64,000 bases of DNA from Xanthomonas vesicatoria ATCC 35937. GTDB taxonomy: Bacteria; Pseudomonadota; Gammaproteobacteria; Xanthomonadales; Xanthomonadaceae. The stretch covers positions 4,402,001-4,466,000 of the forward strand of contig NZ_CP018725.1 of NCBI RefSeq assembly GCF_001908725.1, given 5' to 3'. A program made the position numbers and the translations under genes. Every line of letters begins with the position of its first letter. The stretch's first letter is position 1. Under the pieces are notes generated by a model, which was not told where the DNA came from, did no database searches, and was given only the letters and a program-made list of their open reading frames with translations. Positions 47,115 to 56,465 of this stretch are shown here, in pieces.

Positions 47115-48405
47115 GCCGCGCCCGCTGGGACGTCGGGTCATGGTGTGGCTGTTCGGCTACAGCCTGCTGATGACGTTGGCTGTGTTCGGCACCGCGCAAT
47201 ACCTGCACGAGCGCGCCGAGCATGGCGTGTGGCGCTCGTTGCTCAATTCGGAATTGGACAGCATCCTGGACAGCAGCGCGCAAAGTCCCGGTTACCACTG
47301 GCAGGATTCGGACACCTTGCGGTTGTATCGCCTCGATGGCAGCACCTCCGTGCCGCCGGTGTTGCGCACGCTGCATCCGGGTTTGCACGAGCGTGAAATC
47401 GATGGCCGCCCGAGTGCATTGATGGTGCGCGACACGCCGCGGGCGGGTCGTCTCGTGCTTGTGCTGGACATCACCGACTTCGAAGCGCTGGAAAAATTCC
47501 TCACCCGCTGGATGTTGGCCGCCGGCGTTGCCTTGATCGGCATCACCTTGCTGATGGGCGCCTATGCCATGGCACGACTGGTGCGCCCTTTGGTGGAGCT
47601 GGCCCGCGATATCGGCGCGCTGCGCCCCGAACAGCGTGCGCAGCAGATTGCCGTGGGCGCGCAGGGCAGCGCCGAGCTATACGTCATCGCCGATGCGCTC
47701 AACGATTACCTGGAGCGCAATGGCCAGTTTGTCGAGCGCGAGCGGGCCTTCATCGACAGCGCCAGTCACGAGCTGCGCACGCCGATCGCGGTGATCGGCA
47801 ATGCGGTGGAACTGGCGCTTGAGCAACCCGGTACCCCGCCGGCGGTGCGCCATCAGTTGCGGCGCATCGCACAGACCAGCGCATCGGTGGAGCAGCTGAT
47901 CACCTTGTTGCTGGTGCTGGCGAAAGACCCCAGCCGGCTGGTGGGCAGCAGCGATACGTTGCGGCTGGACCATCTGATTCCGGAGATCGTCGCCGACCAC
48001 GCGCATTTATGCGCAGACAAGGATCTGCAGCTGGTCATCGAGCCGTTGCCGCCGTGCAGCCTTAACGCTCCGGTTGCCATCGTGCAGACCGCCATCGGCA
48101 ATCTGCTGCGCAACGCGATCGAAAACAGCGACCGCGGCATCATCCGCATTGCGTTAACGGCGCCTGGCGTGGTGCGCATCGCCGACCCCGGCCACGGCAT
48201 GACGCCGGAAGAAATCAGCGCGATCTACGCACGCCTGGCACGCGGCAATGCGCGGCAGGGTAACGGCATTGGCCTGGAGCTGATCGGCCGGCTGTGCGAG
48301 CACCTGGGTTGGAAGCTCAGCCTCGAATCCGATGCAGGGCAGGGCACCGTCGCGACGCTGGATCTGTTCGGTGCCAACGCGGCGAGCGAGGCGGCGCACG
48401 CATAG
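47107..48405 (+). CDS. Sensor histidine kinase, partner of the OmpR-type regulator
   Basis: 432-residue membrane kinase. TM1 about 11-31, periplasmic sensor of about 100 residues (32-130), TM2 about 133-155, HAMP, HisKA with His221 (IDSASHELRTPIAV), and HATPase_c with N box LLRNAIENS, G1 IADPGHGM and G2 GNGIGLELI. The short periplasmic domain could sense cationic peptides, metals or low pH as in PmrB/PhoQ types (inference). It starts 8 bp inside the regulator gene, so both are translationally coupled. Confidence 0.93.
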   Translation: MAKPRPLGRRVMVWLFGYSLLMTLAVFGTAQYLHERAEHGVWRSLLNSELDSILDSSAQSPGYHWQDSDTLRLYRLDGSTSVPPVLRTLHPGLHEREIDGRPSALMVRDTPRAGRLVLVLDITDFEALEKFLTRWMLAAGVALIGITLLMGAYAMARLVRPLVELARDIGALRPEQRAQQIAVGAQGSAELYVIADALNDYLERNGQFVERERAFIDSASHELRTPIAVIGNAVELALEQPGTPPAVRHQLRRIAQTSASVEQLITLLLVLAKDPSRLVGSSDTLRLDHLIPEIVADHAHLCADKDLQLVIEPLPPCSLNAPVAIVQTAIGNLLRNAIENSDRGIIRIALTAPGVVRIADPGHGMTPEEISAIYARLARGNARQGNGIGLELIGRLCEHLGWKLSLESDAGQGTVATLDLFGANAASEAAHA

Positions 48406-48572
48406 CGATCAGGATGCGCACTGCCTGCATCGCAAGACGGTGTGGTGCGGCGCATGCTGCGACGGCATGTGATCTGCAGGCATAGACGATGTTCCTGCGC
48501 CTGCGCCAACCAACCCCTGCAGGCTCCCCGCCTGCTGGCGAGTGAAAGAGCCTGCACCGTCGTGCGGTCAAC

Positions 48573-49064
48573 TCAGACTGGCAGCAGCCCGCGTTCGCTC
48601 AGCCAGTTGCGTGCGTTCTCTGCATCCTGCTCGAACCAGGCACGGGTAGACCCCAGCCGGTAGGTGTAGCCCCAGGCATCCATGTCGGCCATCAGCCGCG
48701 CGCTGCCCACGCCCGGCAAGTGCTCGGCCAGCAGAATCTGCAGGTAGCAGGTGGCGTCTTCCTCATCTACCGAGTCGGTGGCATCGGTATGCACGGCGGC
48801 GCGTTTGTCGGCAGGCAACACGATCAGATGCCCGGCTTCATGCAGCATCGAATGCACCGGCGTGTCGTCGCGGACATAGACATCGCAGCCGATGATGCCC
48901 GCCTCCGGTTCGCCCCAGAAACTGCCCGGAATCGCCGCACCCGCGGCCACGCGATGCAGACGCAAACCATACCGGCCCAGCAGGGCGGCCGGGGCGTCCA
49001 GGCCGATATCGGCCACGCACAGCACTGCCGCGGTATGGGATGTGGGAGCAGGATGAGAAGTCAC
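48573..49064 (-). CDS. Putative zinc metallopeptidase, HExxH
   Basis: 163-residue protein with a zinc motif HSMLHEAGHLIVL (His75, Glu76, His79), acidic stretch TDSVDEEDATCYLQILLAE after it, which may give the third ligand, and a C-terminal AWFEQDAENARNWL helix. No signal peptide. Start uncertain: GTG 49064 chosen because the upstream terminator hairpin of minE would otherwise be inside the gene; a TTG at 49118 is the alternative. Family not recognised; conserved-hypothetical in character. Confidence 0.7.
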   Translation of the reverse strand: MTSHPAPTSHTAAVLCVADIGLDAPAALLGRYGLRLHRVAAGAAIPGSFWGEPEAGIIGCDVYVRDDTPVHSMLHEAGHLIVLPADKRAAVHTDATDSVDEEDATCYLQILLAEHLPGVGSARLMADMDAWGYTYRLGSTRAWFEQDAENARNWLSERGLLPV

Positions 49065-49119
49065 GCGCAGTCGCTCGCGGTCGGGCGCGCTGCAGGCGCG
49101 CACTGGGGCAGATACCAAA

Positions 49120-49145
49120 ACGGTACCGTGCGAACACGGTACCGT
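49120..49145 (-). terminator. Rho-independent terminator of the min operon with UUCG loop
   Basis: On the minus strand ACGGTACCGTG-TTCG-CACGGTACCGT followed by TTTTGG: an 11-bp perfect stem capped by a UUCG tetraloop with a short U-run, 67 bp after the minE stop. Confidence 0.85.
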
Positions 49146-49211
49146 CGTGATGATGGTGCGGCGATTGCCGCACAGCGCGCGATGGCCCGCACGCTGGCGG
49201 CGATGACCGCG

Positions 49212-49469
49212 TTACTTGTCGCCGTCTTCGGGCAGGGCGACAGAAATATCCAGCACGTCGTGCTCGCCGTCCTTGACCAGATCAACCCGCACCGCGTCGG
49301 CGTCGATGTTGACGTACTTCTTGATCACTTCCAGCAATTCGCGCTGCAGCAGCGGCAGGTAATCCGGCCCGCCGCGGTGGTTGCGCTCCTGCGCAATGAT
49401 GATCTGCAGGCGGTTCTTGGCCGTCTCGGCGGTGTTCTTCTTGCTCTTGAGAAAATCGAGCAGGCCCAT
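49212..49469 (-). CDS. minE: Cell-division topological specificity factor MinE
   Basis: 85-residue MinE that stimulates MinD ATPase and drives pole-to-pole oscillation. N-terminal [20 protein letters not shown] forms the membrane/MinD-binding helix, and the C-terminal half ([20 protein letters not shown]) is the dimerising topological domain. Normal length. It follows minD by 2 bp, last gene of the operon. Confidence 0.97.
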   Translation of the reverse strand: MGLLDFLKSKKNTAETAKNRLQIIIAQERNHRGGPDYLPLLQRELLEVIKKYVNIDADAVRVDLVKDGEHDVLDISVALPEDGDK

Positions 49470-49471
49470 GC

Positions 49472-50281
49472 TTACCCTCCGAACAGCTTGCTGAAGAAGC
49501 CTTTCTTCTCCACGGATATGAATCGCATCGGGCGCTCTTCGCCCATGATGCGGGCGACCGCGTCGTCGTAGGCCTGGCCGGCCGGGGACTCGGCATCCAG
49601 GATCACCGGCTCGCCCTTATTGGAGGCGTTGAGCACGTCGCCGGACTCGGGAATCACGCCGATGGCCTTGAGCCCCAGCACTTCTTCCACGTCGGTGATG
49701 CTGAGCATCTCGCCGCCTTCCACGCGCCCCGGGCTATAGCGGGTCAGCAGCAGGAACGCCGGCACGGTCTTGCCTTCCTCGGCCTTGCGGGTCTTGGAGT
49801 CGAGCAAGCCGATAATGCGGTCGGAGTCGCGCACCGAAGACACTTCCGGGTTCACCACCACCACCGCGCGGTCGGCGAAATACATCGACAGGAACGCGCC
49901 TTTCTCGATGCCGGCCGGCGAATCACAGACGATGTACTCGAAGCCGTCGGCGGCCAAGTCCTTGAGTACCTTCTCCACGCCGTCCTGGGTCAGCGCATCC
50001 TTGTCGCGGGTCTGCGAGGCAGCCAGCACATACAGGTTGTCGAACCGCTTGTCCTTGATCAGCGACTGCTTGAGCGTGGCTTCGCCGTGCACGACGTTGA
50101 CGAAGTCGTACACCACGCGCCGCTCGCAGCCCATGATCAGGTCCAGGTTGCGCAGACCGACGTCGAAGTCGATGACCGCGACCTTCTTGCCGCGCCGCGC
50201 CAGCCCGCAGGCCAGGCTCGCGCTGGTGGTGGTCTTGCCGACGCCGCCCTTGCCGGAGGTGACTACGATGATTTCAGCCAA
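49472..50281 (-). CDS. minD: Septum-site determining ATPase MinD
   Basis: 269-residue ParA-type ATPase that recruits MinC to the membrane. Deviant Walker [10 protein letters not shown] near residues 10-18, [22 protein letters not shown] Walker B, and a C-terminal amphipathic membrane helix [15 protein letters not shown]. The start is TTG at 50281 (encoding [10 protein letters not shown]), 7-8 nt after GGAG; a frame reaching 50320 lacks a site and would overlap minC. Operon GNAT-minC-minD-minE. Confidence 0.97.
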   Translation of the reverse strand: MAEIIVVTSGKGGVGKTTTSASLACGLARRGKKVAVIDFDVGLRNLDLIMGCERRVVYDFVNVVHGEATLKQSLIKDKRFDNLYVLAASQTRDKDALTQDGVEKVLKDLAADGFEYIVCDSPAGIEKGAFLSMYFADRAVVVVNPEVSSVRDSDRIIGLLDSKTRKAEEGKTVPAFLLLTRYSPGRVEGGEMLSITDVEEVLGLKAIGVIPESGDVLNASNKGEPVILDAESPAGQAYDDAVARIMGEERPMRFISVEKKGFFSKLFGG

Positions 50282-50316
50282 AGGATTTCTCCGAATATTT
50301 CTGTGGTTGGGCCGCG

Positions 50317-51072
50317 TCAATCAAGCGCAGCGATCTTGATCTGATCCTGCTCCAGCCAGACCTGGACGGCCTTGCCACGCAGGTCCATGGGAACATCGTC
50401 CAGCACCTTGTAGTGGCCAGCGATGGCGACCAGTTCGGCGTGGAAGTCGCGGCAAAAGATGCGCGCGTCCGGGTTGCCCTGCGCGCCGGCCAGAGCGCGG
50501 CCACGCAGGGTACCGTAGATATGGATGCTGCCGTCGGCGATGACCTCCGCCCCGGCGCCGACCGTACTGAGTACGGTCAGGTCGCAGTTTTCCGCGTACA
50601 GCTGTTGGCCCGAACGCACCGCGTTGCGCTGCATGCGGCCTGGCGCCGGGCGCGCGACCGGCGCTGCGGGTTCGGCACGTACCGGCGGCGGTGGCGGTGG
50701 CGGCGGCGGCGGCGGGCTGACCGCGGTCGGCTCGTACTGCGCGCGGAACTTGGCCAGCAGCGGCACGCCGAGTTGCTGGGAGAGCAGGTCGATCTCGCTG
50801 GTGCCATAGGCCAGCGCCACCGGCAGCACGCCGGCATCGCGCAGACCATCTAGCAGCGCCTTGGCGGTGGCCATGTCCGGCACTTGCGACAGTCCGCCAA
50901 AATCCAGGATCACCGCCGCCCGCCCGAACAGCTTGGGCGCGCGGGTCACGCGCTCGCGCATTTCCTGCACCAGGCGCGGCACATCCAGGGTGCGCACGCG
51001 CAGGTTGGCGATGCCCACCTGGCCGATCTTCAGTTCGCCGGCCTGTTCAAAATCCACATTCACACTCGACAC
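50317..51072 (-). CDS. minC: Septum-site determining protein MinC with polyproline linker
   Basis: 251-residue FtsZ-assembly inhibitor. The N-terminal domain (1-110, DFEQAGELKIGQVGIANLRV, VILDFGGLSQ) blocks FtsZ; the C-terminal beta-helix domain (about 155-251, GQQLYAENCDLTVLSTVGAG, GTLRGRALAG) binds MinD. The linker carries 11 consecutive prolines (120-130), far more rigid than in E. coli. Start GTG 51072 follows GGGGAC; a longer frame to 51177 lies inside the GNAT gene. It begins 2 bp after the GNAT stop. Confidence 0.95.
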   Translation of the reverse strand: MSSVNVDFEQAGELKIGQVGIANLRVRTLDVPRLVQEMRERVTRAPKLFGRAAVILDFGGLSQVPDMATAKALLDGLRDAGVLPVALAYGTSEIDLLSQQLGVPLLAKFRAQYEPTAVSPPPPPPPPPPPVRAEPAAPVARPAPGRMQRNAVRSGQQLYAENCDLTVLSTVGAGAEVIADGSIHIYGTLRGRALAGAQGNPDARIFCRDFHAELVAIAGHYKVLDDVPMDLRGKAVQVWLEQDQIKIAALD

Positions 51073-51074
51073 GC

Positions 51075-51674
51075 TCAGGTCCCCGTCGATGGATTGTCGG
51101 TGGCCACGGCATGCCTCGGCCGGCCGACCCACGGCAATTGCTCGGGCAACTTGCCGCCATAGGTCTCCTTGACCCACGGATAGCTGCTCATGTCCTTCAT
51201 CAGCATGCTGGCGCGCACCTCCACGTCGGGCATGGTGTTCTGGCCCACTTCGCGGAAGCCGAAGCTGCCATGGAACAGCAACGCCGCATCGGCGCCGTGG
51301 TCCAGGAACACCTCGCAGGCAAGCTGTGGGTAGCGCAGCTCGGTGTAGCTCTGCACATCGGCATAGAACGCCCGCCCGACACCGCCGCCGCGGCGGCGGC
51401 TGGCGACCACGATGCGGTCGATGTAGAAGAATTCCGGATGACGGTCCCGGAACCAGGCGAAATTGCTGCTGTCATGGGCACTGCCACTCCCGAACCCGAC
51501 CAGGAACCCGGCCAGATTGCCGTCGCGCTCGGCGACACGGAAATATTCGGCCTGCTCGTAGAAGCGTTGCAGCTTGTTTGAATCCAGCGGCAGGATCGCC
51601 AGTCCGGCATTATTGTTCAGGGCCAGGACGGAATCGAGCTCGTGCTCGCGCACGTCGCGGATAACGATCGACAT
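51075..51674 (-). CDS. GNAT family N-acetyltransferase, first gene of the min operon
   Basis: 199-residue acetyl-CoA transferase. GNAT core: FYIDRIVVASRRRGGGVGRAFY (motif A with the acetyl-CoA loop), EVFLDHGADAALLFHGSFGF (motif B with the F-GF signature). Acceptor unknown. ATG 51674; stop is 2 bp from the minC start, so it is cotranscribed with minCDE. A role in division is not implied by the family; the link may only be operonic. Confidence 0.9.
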   Translation of the reverse strand: MSIVIRDVREHELDSVLALNNNAGLAILPLDSNKLQRFYEQAEYFRVAERDGNLAGFLVGFGSGSAHDSSNFAWFRDRHPEFFYIDRIVVASRRRGGGVGRAFYADVQSYTELRYPQLACEVFLDHGADAALLFHGSFGFREVGQNTMPDVEVRASMLMKDMSSYPWVKETYGGKLPEQLPWVGRPRHAVATDNPSTGT

Positions 51675-51905
51675 TGGGACTCCGTGGGGTAACGCTCTCG
51701 ACCCGAAATCGGATCTGCGTCGGATTATTACATGCGTGGCCTGAAGCGGCGACCCGCCGTGCGCACGACGGCGCGCACGTCACCTTCGCGCAGGGCAACA
51801 CGCGCGCGCAAACCTAGCGTTGCCGGCAGCGGCGTGCAGGCGACCACGTGCATGCATGACTTCCGGCAAGAGGGCAGCGGCGGCGCTTGGGCCTAAGATG
51901 CCAGC

Positions 51906-53099
51906 ATGTTGGGATACCTCAGTCATACGCGCGTCCTGCGCTTCGCCGGCCTGTTCACCTGGGCGATGATCGCCATGCCGTTGGTGTTCATCTATTGGGC
52001 GCCTGCCGAAGATGGCGGCCACCGCAGCGTGCTGGAGGCGGCCACGATGTCGGCGTTCTTCGTCGGCTTTGGTGTCAGCTATTTCTGGCTGACGCGGGGT
52101 TTGAGCAGTGGCGGCCACGCGCACTGGTACGACCGACTGATCCTGCTATTGCTCACGGTCTGCGCGCTGGCAGTCAGCTATCTCACCCGAACCGGCCTCG
52201 GCAGCATCTTGATGATGGTGGCGGCGGGGGTGATTCCCTGGTTGTTGCCGCTGCGCGTAGGCGTGGTTTGGCTGGTGCTGAGCCAGCTGGCGGTGCTGCC
52301 GGTCTACCATCTGCTGCTCGGGTTTCCGGTGTCCGGCGCCTTGATGCAGTCGCTGCTGTATGGCGGCTTTTCGATGTTCATCTTCGTTACCAGCCTGGTC
52401 GCCCGGCAACAGACCGAGGCGCGCGAGGAACAACGCCGGCTCAACGCCGAGCTGCGCGCCACCCGCGCCCTGCTGGCCGAGAGCGCGCGCATCAACGAGC
52501 GCACACGCATCTCGCGCGAGCTGCACGATCTGCTTGGCCACCACCTCACCGCGCTCAGCCTCAACCTGGAAGTGGCCGGCCACATCACCGAAGGCCAGGC
52601 GCAGGAACACGTGCGCCAGGCGCACACGCTGGCCAAGCTGTTGCTCACCGACGTGCGCGAGGCAGTCAGTCATTTGCGCGACAGCGGCGCCATCGATCTG
52701 GAGGCGGCCCTGCGCCCGCTGGTGACCCAGGTCCCCTCGCTGGACATCCACCTGGATATCGCCCAGCCGCTGACCCTGGACGATCCGGAGCGGGCGCAGG
52801 TGCTGTTGCGCTGCACCCAGGAAATCATCACCAACGCGGTGCGCCATGCCGGCGCGCGCAATCTGTGGATCCAGGTACGGCGCGATGCGGACACCGTGCT
52901 GATCGACGCCCGTGACGACGGCCACGGCGCCGATGCGGTGGCGCCCGGCAACGGCCTGCGCGGTATGCGTGAGCGGCTCAGCCAGTATGGTGGGAAGCTG
53001 GAAATCCAAACCCGGCGCGGCGACGGCTTCGGCCTGCGCATCTGCGTTCCAGGCGCGCCGGCTCTGATGCCTGCGGCCGTGACTCAAGGAGTGTTTTAG
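51906..53099 (+). CDS. NarL-type sensor histidine kinase (HisKA_3, DesK/LiaS-like)
   Basis: 397-residue kinase with about five to six N-terminal membrane helices (10-165) and no large periplasmic domain, so it likely senses membrane state. HisKA_3 with His207 (ISRELHDLLGHHLTALSLNLE) and a short HATPase_c (ITNAVRHAGA, IDARDDGHGADA, NGLRGMRERL). ATG 51906. The regulator starts right after the TAG stop. LiaS/DesK-type systems respond to lipid or envelope perturbation; here that is inference. Confidence 0.93.
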   Translation: MLGYLSHTRVLRFAGLFTWAMIAMPLVFIYWAPAEDGGHRSVLEAATMSAFFVGFGVSYFWLTRGLSSGGHAHWYDRLILLLLTVCALAVSYLTRTGLGSILMMVAAGVIPWLLPLRVGVVWLVLSQLAVLPVYHLLLGFPVSGALMQSLLYGGFSMFIFVTSLVARQQTEAREEQRRLNAELRATRALLAESARINERTRISRELHDLLGHHLTALSLNLEVAGHITEGQAQEHVRQAHTLAKLLLTDVREAVSHLRDSGAIDLEAALRPLVTQVPSLDIHLDIAQPLTLDDPERAQVLLRCTQEIITNAVRHAGARNLWIQVRRDADTVLIDARDDGHGADAVAPGNGLRGMRERLSQYGGKLEIQTRRGDGFGLRICVPGAPALMPAAVTQGVF

Positions 53100-53741
53100 A
53101 TGATCCGTGTCTGCCTGGTCGATGACCAAACCCTGGTACGCCAGGGCATCCGCTCGCTGCTGGCGCTGGACAACGGCATCGAGGTGGTGGCCGAGGCCTC
53201 GGACGGCAAGCAGGCGGTGGAGCAGATTCCGCAGATCCAGCCGGACGTGGTGCTGATGGACATGCGCATGCCGGTCATGTCCGGCCTGGAAGCCCTGCAG
53301 ATGCTCTCGCGCAACGGCACCTTGCCGCCGACCATCATCCTGACCACCTTCGACGACGACCAGTTGGTACTGGCCGGGCTCAAGGCCGGCGCCAAGGGCT
53401 ACCTGCTCAAGGACGTCTCGCTGGAACAACTGGTCGGCGCGATCCGCACCGTGGCCGATGGCGGGTCGTTGGTGCAGCCGGCGGTCACCCAGCGCCTGCT
53501 CTCGGGCCTGGAGCACATGCGCAACGAATTCGTCAGCCTGGACCGGCCCGATCCACTTACCGACCGCGAGACGGAGATCCTGCGCCTGATGGCCAGCGGG
53601 TTCTCCAATAAGGAGATCGCCAATTCGCTGGGCGTGGCCGAGGGCACCATCAAGAATCATGTGTCCAACATCCTCTCCAAGCTGGGCGTGCGCGACCGTA
53701 CCCGCGCAGTGCTCAAGGCCTTCGAGCTGCAGCTGGTCTGA
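53100..53741 (+). CDS. NarL/LuxR family response regulator
   Basis: 213-residue regulator with receiver domain (Asp8-Asp9, Asp54 in VVLMDMRMPVMSG, Lys104 in YLLKD region) and a LuxR-type HTH (about 148-205: PLTDRETEILRLMASGFSNKEIANSLGVAEGTIKNHVSNI region, split here by position). AAGGAG sits 10 nt upstream inside the kinase gene, whose stop TAG is directly followed by this ATG. Pairs with the kinase upstream. Targets unknown. Confidence 0.93.
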   Translation: MIRVCLVDDQTLVRQGIRSLLALDNGIEVVAEASDGKQAVEQIPQIQPDVVLMDMRMPVMSGLEALQMLSRNGTLPPTIILTTFDDDQLVLAGLKAGAKGYLLKDVSLEQLVGAIRTVADGGSLVQPAVTQRLLSGLEHMRNEFVSLDRPDPLTDRETEILRLMASGFSNKEIANSLGVAEGTIKNHVSNILSKLGVRDRTRAVLKAFELQLV

Positions 53742-54106
53742 CCGCCACGCCGGCCCAATGCGATGCCGGCGCACAGTGAGTCTGCGTAACGCGGCATCGC
53801 GCTCTGCATGCACTCCAATACGCCGCCCTGCCGCGCCGGGTAGGGCGGTGAAGCGGCCGTTCGCAACTCCGACTGGCACGGCATCACACGCACGCAGCGC
53901 GCGATGTGCATGATGACTGCGCGTCATCGGCGCAAACCCTTGCGCCAGCTGCGATTGCGCAGTTTCGCAATGGCGTTTTGCGCGCTGGATGACACCGCAA
54001 GACCGCGCTACCCGTCGCACAACTGAACATCTTTCTCGAAGCCTGCTAGGATGGTGGCTTCGCTTCACTCAACCCGGCCGTGGGATCGGCCCCGGAGACC
54101 TCCTGA
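53742..54106. other. Intergenic region between response regulator and SRPBCC genes
   Basis: About 365 bp. A 7-bp inverted repeat CGCCGGC/GCCGGCG (53748-53771) just after the regulator could be a weak terminator. The rest holds the promoter of the next gene, not resolvable by eye. Confidence 0.45.
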
Positions 54107-55288
54107 ATGACCCGTATTATCGAGTTCCTGATCGCCTTGGGGATCGTGGCTGGCTTGTTTGTCGTGGTGGGCTTGGTGTTGCCCTCGGAGCGGCAGATGT
54201 CCGAGAGTGTTGAGACCAACCGCAGAATGACGATTGTTTACGACACCGTGAACAGCTTCCGTCGTTTCAAGGATTGGAACCCGCTTGTGCTGCGTGACCC
54301 GAAGATCCAGCTGAAGCTGGCCGGCCCGGAAGAGGGCAAGGGTGCACGCGTCGAATACAGCTCCACCGAGGGCTATATCGGCAACGGCAGCTGGGAAATC
54401 AAAAACACCGTCAAGAACGAGCGTGTTGAGATCGCGATCGAAGATCCCACCAAGGGCTACGACAAGGTCACCAATTTCACTCTGGCTCCGACCGGCAAGA
54501 ACAACAAGAACGTCAAGATCACCCAGGATTACAGCGTCAAGTACGGCTGGAACCTGTTCGGTCGTTACGCCGGCTTGTATGTCAGCCGCCACGTGGGCGA
54601 CGACCTGAAGCTGGGGCTGTCGCGTCTGGCAACCGCACTGGCCACCGTGCCGAATTTCGACTACCGCGCGCAGCTGGATGGCAAGCCGGTGTTGAGCGAC
54701 CTCAAGATCGTCGATGTGCCGGCCGAGGACCTGTTGGTCGTCACCGCGGGCAACATTGATCGCGACAACGAGACGATCAAGAAGTCGATCAAGGACAACC
54801 AGGAGTGGATCAAGCGCGTGATGGACGCCAATGGTCTGGAAGTTGCTGGTCCGGTCCGGATCGTGACCACCGACTTTGCAAGCGACAAGTACGCGTTCGA
54901 TGTCGTGCAGCCGGTCCGCAAGCGTGCCGGTGGCGCGCCGAAGGCAGACGCCAAGACCGACACCGCCAAGACCGATGCCAAGAAGGACGACGCAGCGGCT
55001 GCTGCGCCGGTCGACGCGACGCCGGTTGCCGCGACGGGCGAAGAGCTCAAGCTCAACATCCCGTCCGAAGCACCGGTGAAGTACGAGCGCACCAAGCCGC
55101 ACCGTTCGGCATTTGCAACCTACGCAGGCCACATGGCCGGCCTGGATGCAGTGCGTAGTTCCCTGCGTGCCTGGGCTGCCACCAGCGGCAACGACGTGAC
55201 CGAGCGTCCGTACGAGTCCTGGAAGGGCGGCGTGGACAAGTCGTTTACGCAGGACGGTACCTACGACGTCTACTGGGCTATCAAGTAA
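54107..55288 (+). CDS. Membrane-anchored SRPBCC (polyketide cyclase-like) protein
   Basis: 393 residues. One N-terminal membrane helix (IIEFLIALGIVAGLFVVVGL, about 4-26) anchors a START/SRPBCC-type ligand-binding domain (about 30-185: TVNSFRRFKDWNPLVLRDPK, YVSRHVGDDLKLGLSRL). The second half resembles a GyrI-like effector-binding domain, interrupted by a charged Lys/Asp/Ala linker (about 280-315). GGAG is upstream of ATG 54107. Probably binds a lipid or hydrophobic ligand; function unknown. A strong terminator follows. Confidence 0.83.
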   Translation: MTRIIEFLIALGIVAGLFVVVGLVLPSERQMSESVETNRRMTIVYDTVNSFRRFKDWNPLVLRDPKIQLKLAGPEEGKGARVEYSSTEGYIGNGSWEIKNTVKNERVEIAIEDPTKGYDKVTNFTLAPTGKNNKNVKITQDYSVKYGWNLFGRYAGLYVSRHVGDDLKLGLSRLATALATVPNFDYRAQLDGKPVLSDLKIVDVPAEDLLVVTAGNIDRDNETIKKSIKDNQEWIKRVMDANGLEVAGPVRIVTTDFASDKYAFDVVQPVRKRAGGAPKADAKTDTAKTDAKKDDAAAAAPVDATPVAATGEELKLNIPSEAPVKYERTKPHRSAFATYAGHMAGLDAVRSSLRAWAATSGNDVTERPYESWKGGVDKSFTQDGTYDVYWAIK

Positions 55289-55318
55289 TCGTTTCACCAC
55301 GATGACGTGATCCAGACG

Positions 55319-55353
55319 AAAACGCGCCGCAGCCTTGCGGCGCGTTTTTTTTT
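55319..55353 (+). terminator. Rho-independent terminator after the SRPBCC gene
   Basis: AAAACGCGCCGC-AGCCTT-GCGGCGCGTTTT followed by further T residues (nine T in a row). A 12-bp stem with a long U-tract, 31 bp after the stop codon; the best intrinsic terminator in the window. Confidence 0.95.
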
Positions 55354-55383
55354 GCGCCACGGCGCTGCCAGGAAGTGACCCGT

Positions 55384-55755
55384 ATGTCTTTGCTTGAACG
55401 TCGTAAGAAACATCCCTCGTTGCTGGCGTTTTGCGGTGGCTTGCTGGCCGCCATCGCGGTGGGGTTGTCGGCCTATGCCTCGCACGGCGTGACCGATGCG
55501 TTGGTGCAGTCGCGGCTGCAACTGGCATCGCTGTACGCATTCGGCCATGGCGCCGTGTTGGTTGTACTGGGCGCCACCGAAACGCGTGCGTTCGGACGAG
55601 TTGGCTTGTACTTGTTGTTGCTAGGGACGTTGCTGTTTGCCGGCAGTCTGGTCGGTGGTGCTTTGCTGCACTGGCCGACCAGCCTGGCGCCGATGGGCGG
55701 GGTCAGCCTGATGTTGGGCTGGGTGGTGCTGGCGATCGGCGCATTGAGGCGCTGA
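55384..55755 (+). CDS. DUF423 family membrane protein
   Basis: 123 residues, four predicted membrane helices (LAFCGGLLAAIAVGLSAYAS; LASLYAFGHGAVLVVLGAT; LYLLLLGTLLFAGSLVGG; GGVSLMLGWVVLAIGAL). The AYASHG start of the loop and HGAVLVVLG are DUF423 marks; function unknown. ATG 55384 has AGGAAG 9 nt upstream; a GTG at 55375 is too close to that site. The next gene starts 1 bp after the stop. Confidence 0.85.
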   Translation: MSLLERRKKHPSLLAFCGGLLAAIAVGLSAYASHGVTDALVQSRLQLASLYAFGHGAVLVVLGATETRAFGRVGLYLLLLGTLLFAGSLVGGALLHWPTSLAPMGGVSLMLGWVVLAIGALRR

Positions 55756-55756
55756 G

Positions 55757-56431
55757 ATGGCGCGCCATGCCCGCGGATTCGATGTGGAGGCGGCGTTCGC
55801 GCAGTTGAGCCGGCGCGACCGCGCGCTGGGTGCGTGGATGAAGCGTATTGGCCCCATTGCCCCGCAGCCGGGCTGGCGCAAACCGTTCGACCCGGTGGAC
55901 GCATTGGCGCGCGCCATCCTGTTCCAGCAACTCAGCGGCAAGGCCGCGTCGACGATCGTTGCGCGGGTGGAGGTGGCGATTGGATCGAGCCGGCTGCACG
56001 CTGACACCCTGGGGCGCGTGGACGATGCCGCCCTGCGTGCCTGCGGCGTGTCCGGCAACAAGGCGCTGGCACTGCGCGACCTTGTCCGGCGCGAAGCGTT
56101 GGGCGAAATTCCTTCGCTGCGCAAACTCGCCTTCATGGAAGACGATGCCATCGTCGAAGCATTGGTGCCTGTACGCGGCATCGGCCGCTGGACAGTGGAA
56201 ATGATGCTGATGTTCCGCCTGGGCCGCCCGGACTTGTTACCCATCGACGACCTGGGCGTGCGCAAGGGCGCCCAACGCGTGGACAAACAGGAGCAGATGC
56301 CAACGCCGAAGGAACTTGCCGAGCGCGGGCAGCGCTGGGGGCCGTACCGCACATACGCTGCGTTTTATCTCTGGAAGATCGCCGACTTCAGCGTCGCGGC
56401 AAAAGTGCCGACCCCGCGCTCGCAGGAGTAG
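55757..56431 (+). CDS. DNA-3-methyladenine glycosylase II, AlkA family
   Basis: 224-residue HhH-GPD glycosylase that removes alkylated bases in base-excision repair. FQQLSGKAASTIVARV aligns with helix D-E, the helix-hairpin-helix is VPVRGIGRWTVEMMLMF (about 138-153), and the catalytic aspartate is in LPIDDLGVRKG (probably Asp165). Shorter than E. coli AlkA because the N-terminal TBP-like domain is missing. Coupled to DUF423 (1-bp gap). Confidence 0.92.
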   Translation: MARHARGFDVEAAFAQLSRRDRALGAWMKRIGPIAPQPGWRKPFDPVDALARAILFQQLSGKAASTIVARVEVAIGSSRLHADTLGRVDDAALRACGVSGNKALALRDLVRREALGEIPSLRKLAFMEDDAIVEALVPVRGIGRWTVEMMLMFRLGRPDLLPIDDLGVRKGAQRVDKQEQMPTPKELAERGQRWGPYRTYAAFYLWKIADFSVAAKVPTPRSQE

Positions 56432-56465
56432 GGCACTCGCTGTCCGGGCTTGGCGTAGGCGTGCA

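Noticed and set aside
52146..54068. 640-codon minus-strand frame opposite the NarL-type two-component genes
   Set aside because: Antisense shadow of two well-supported genes.
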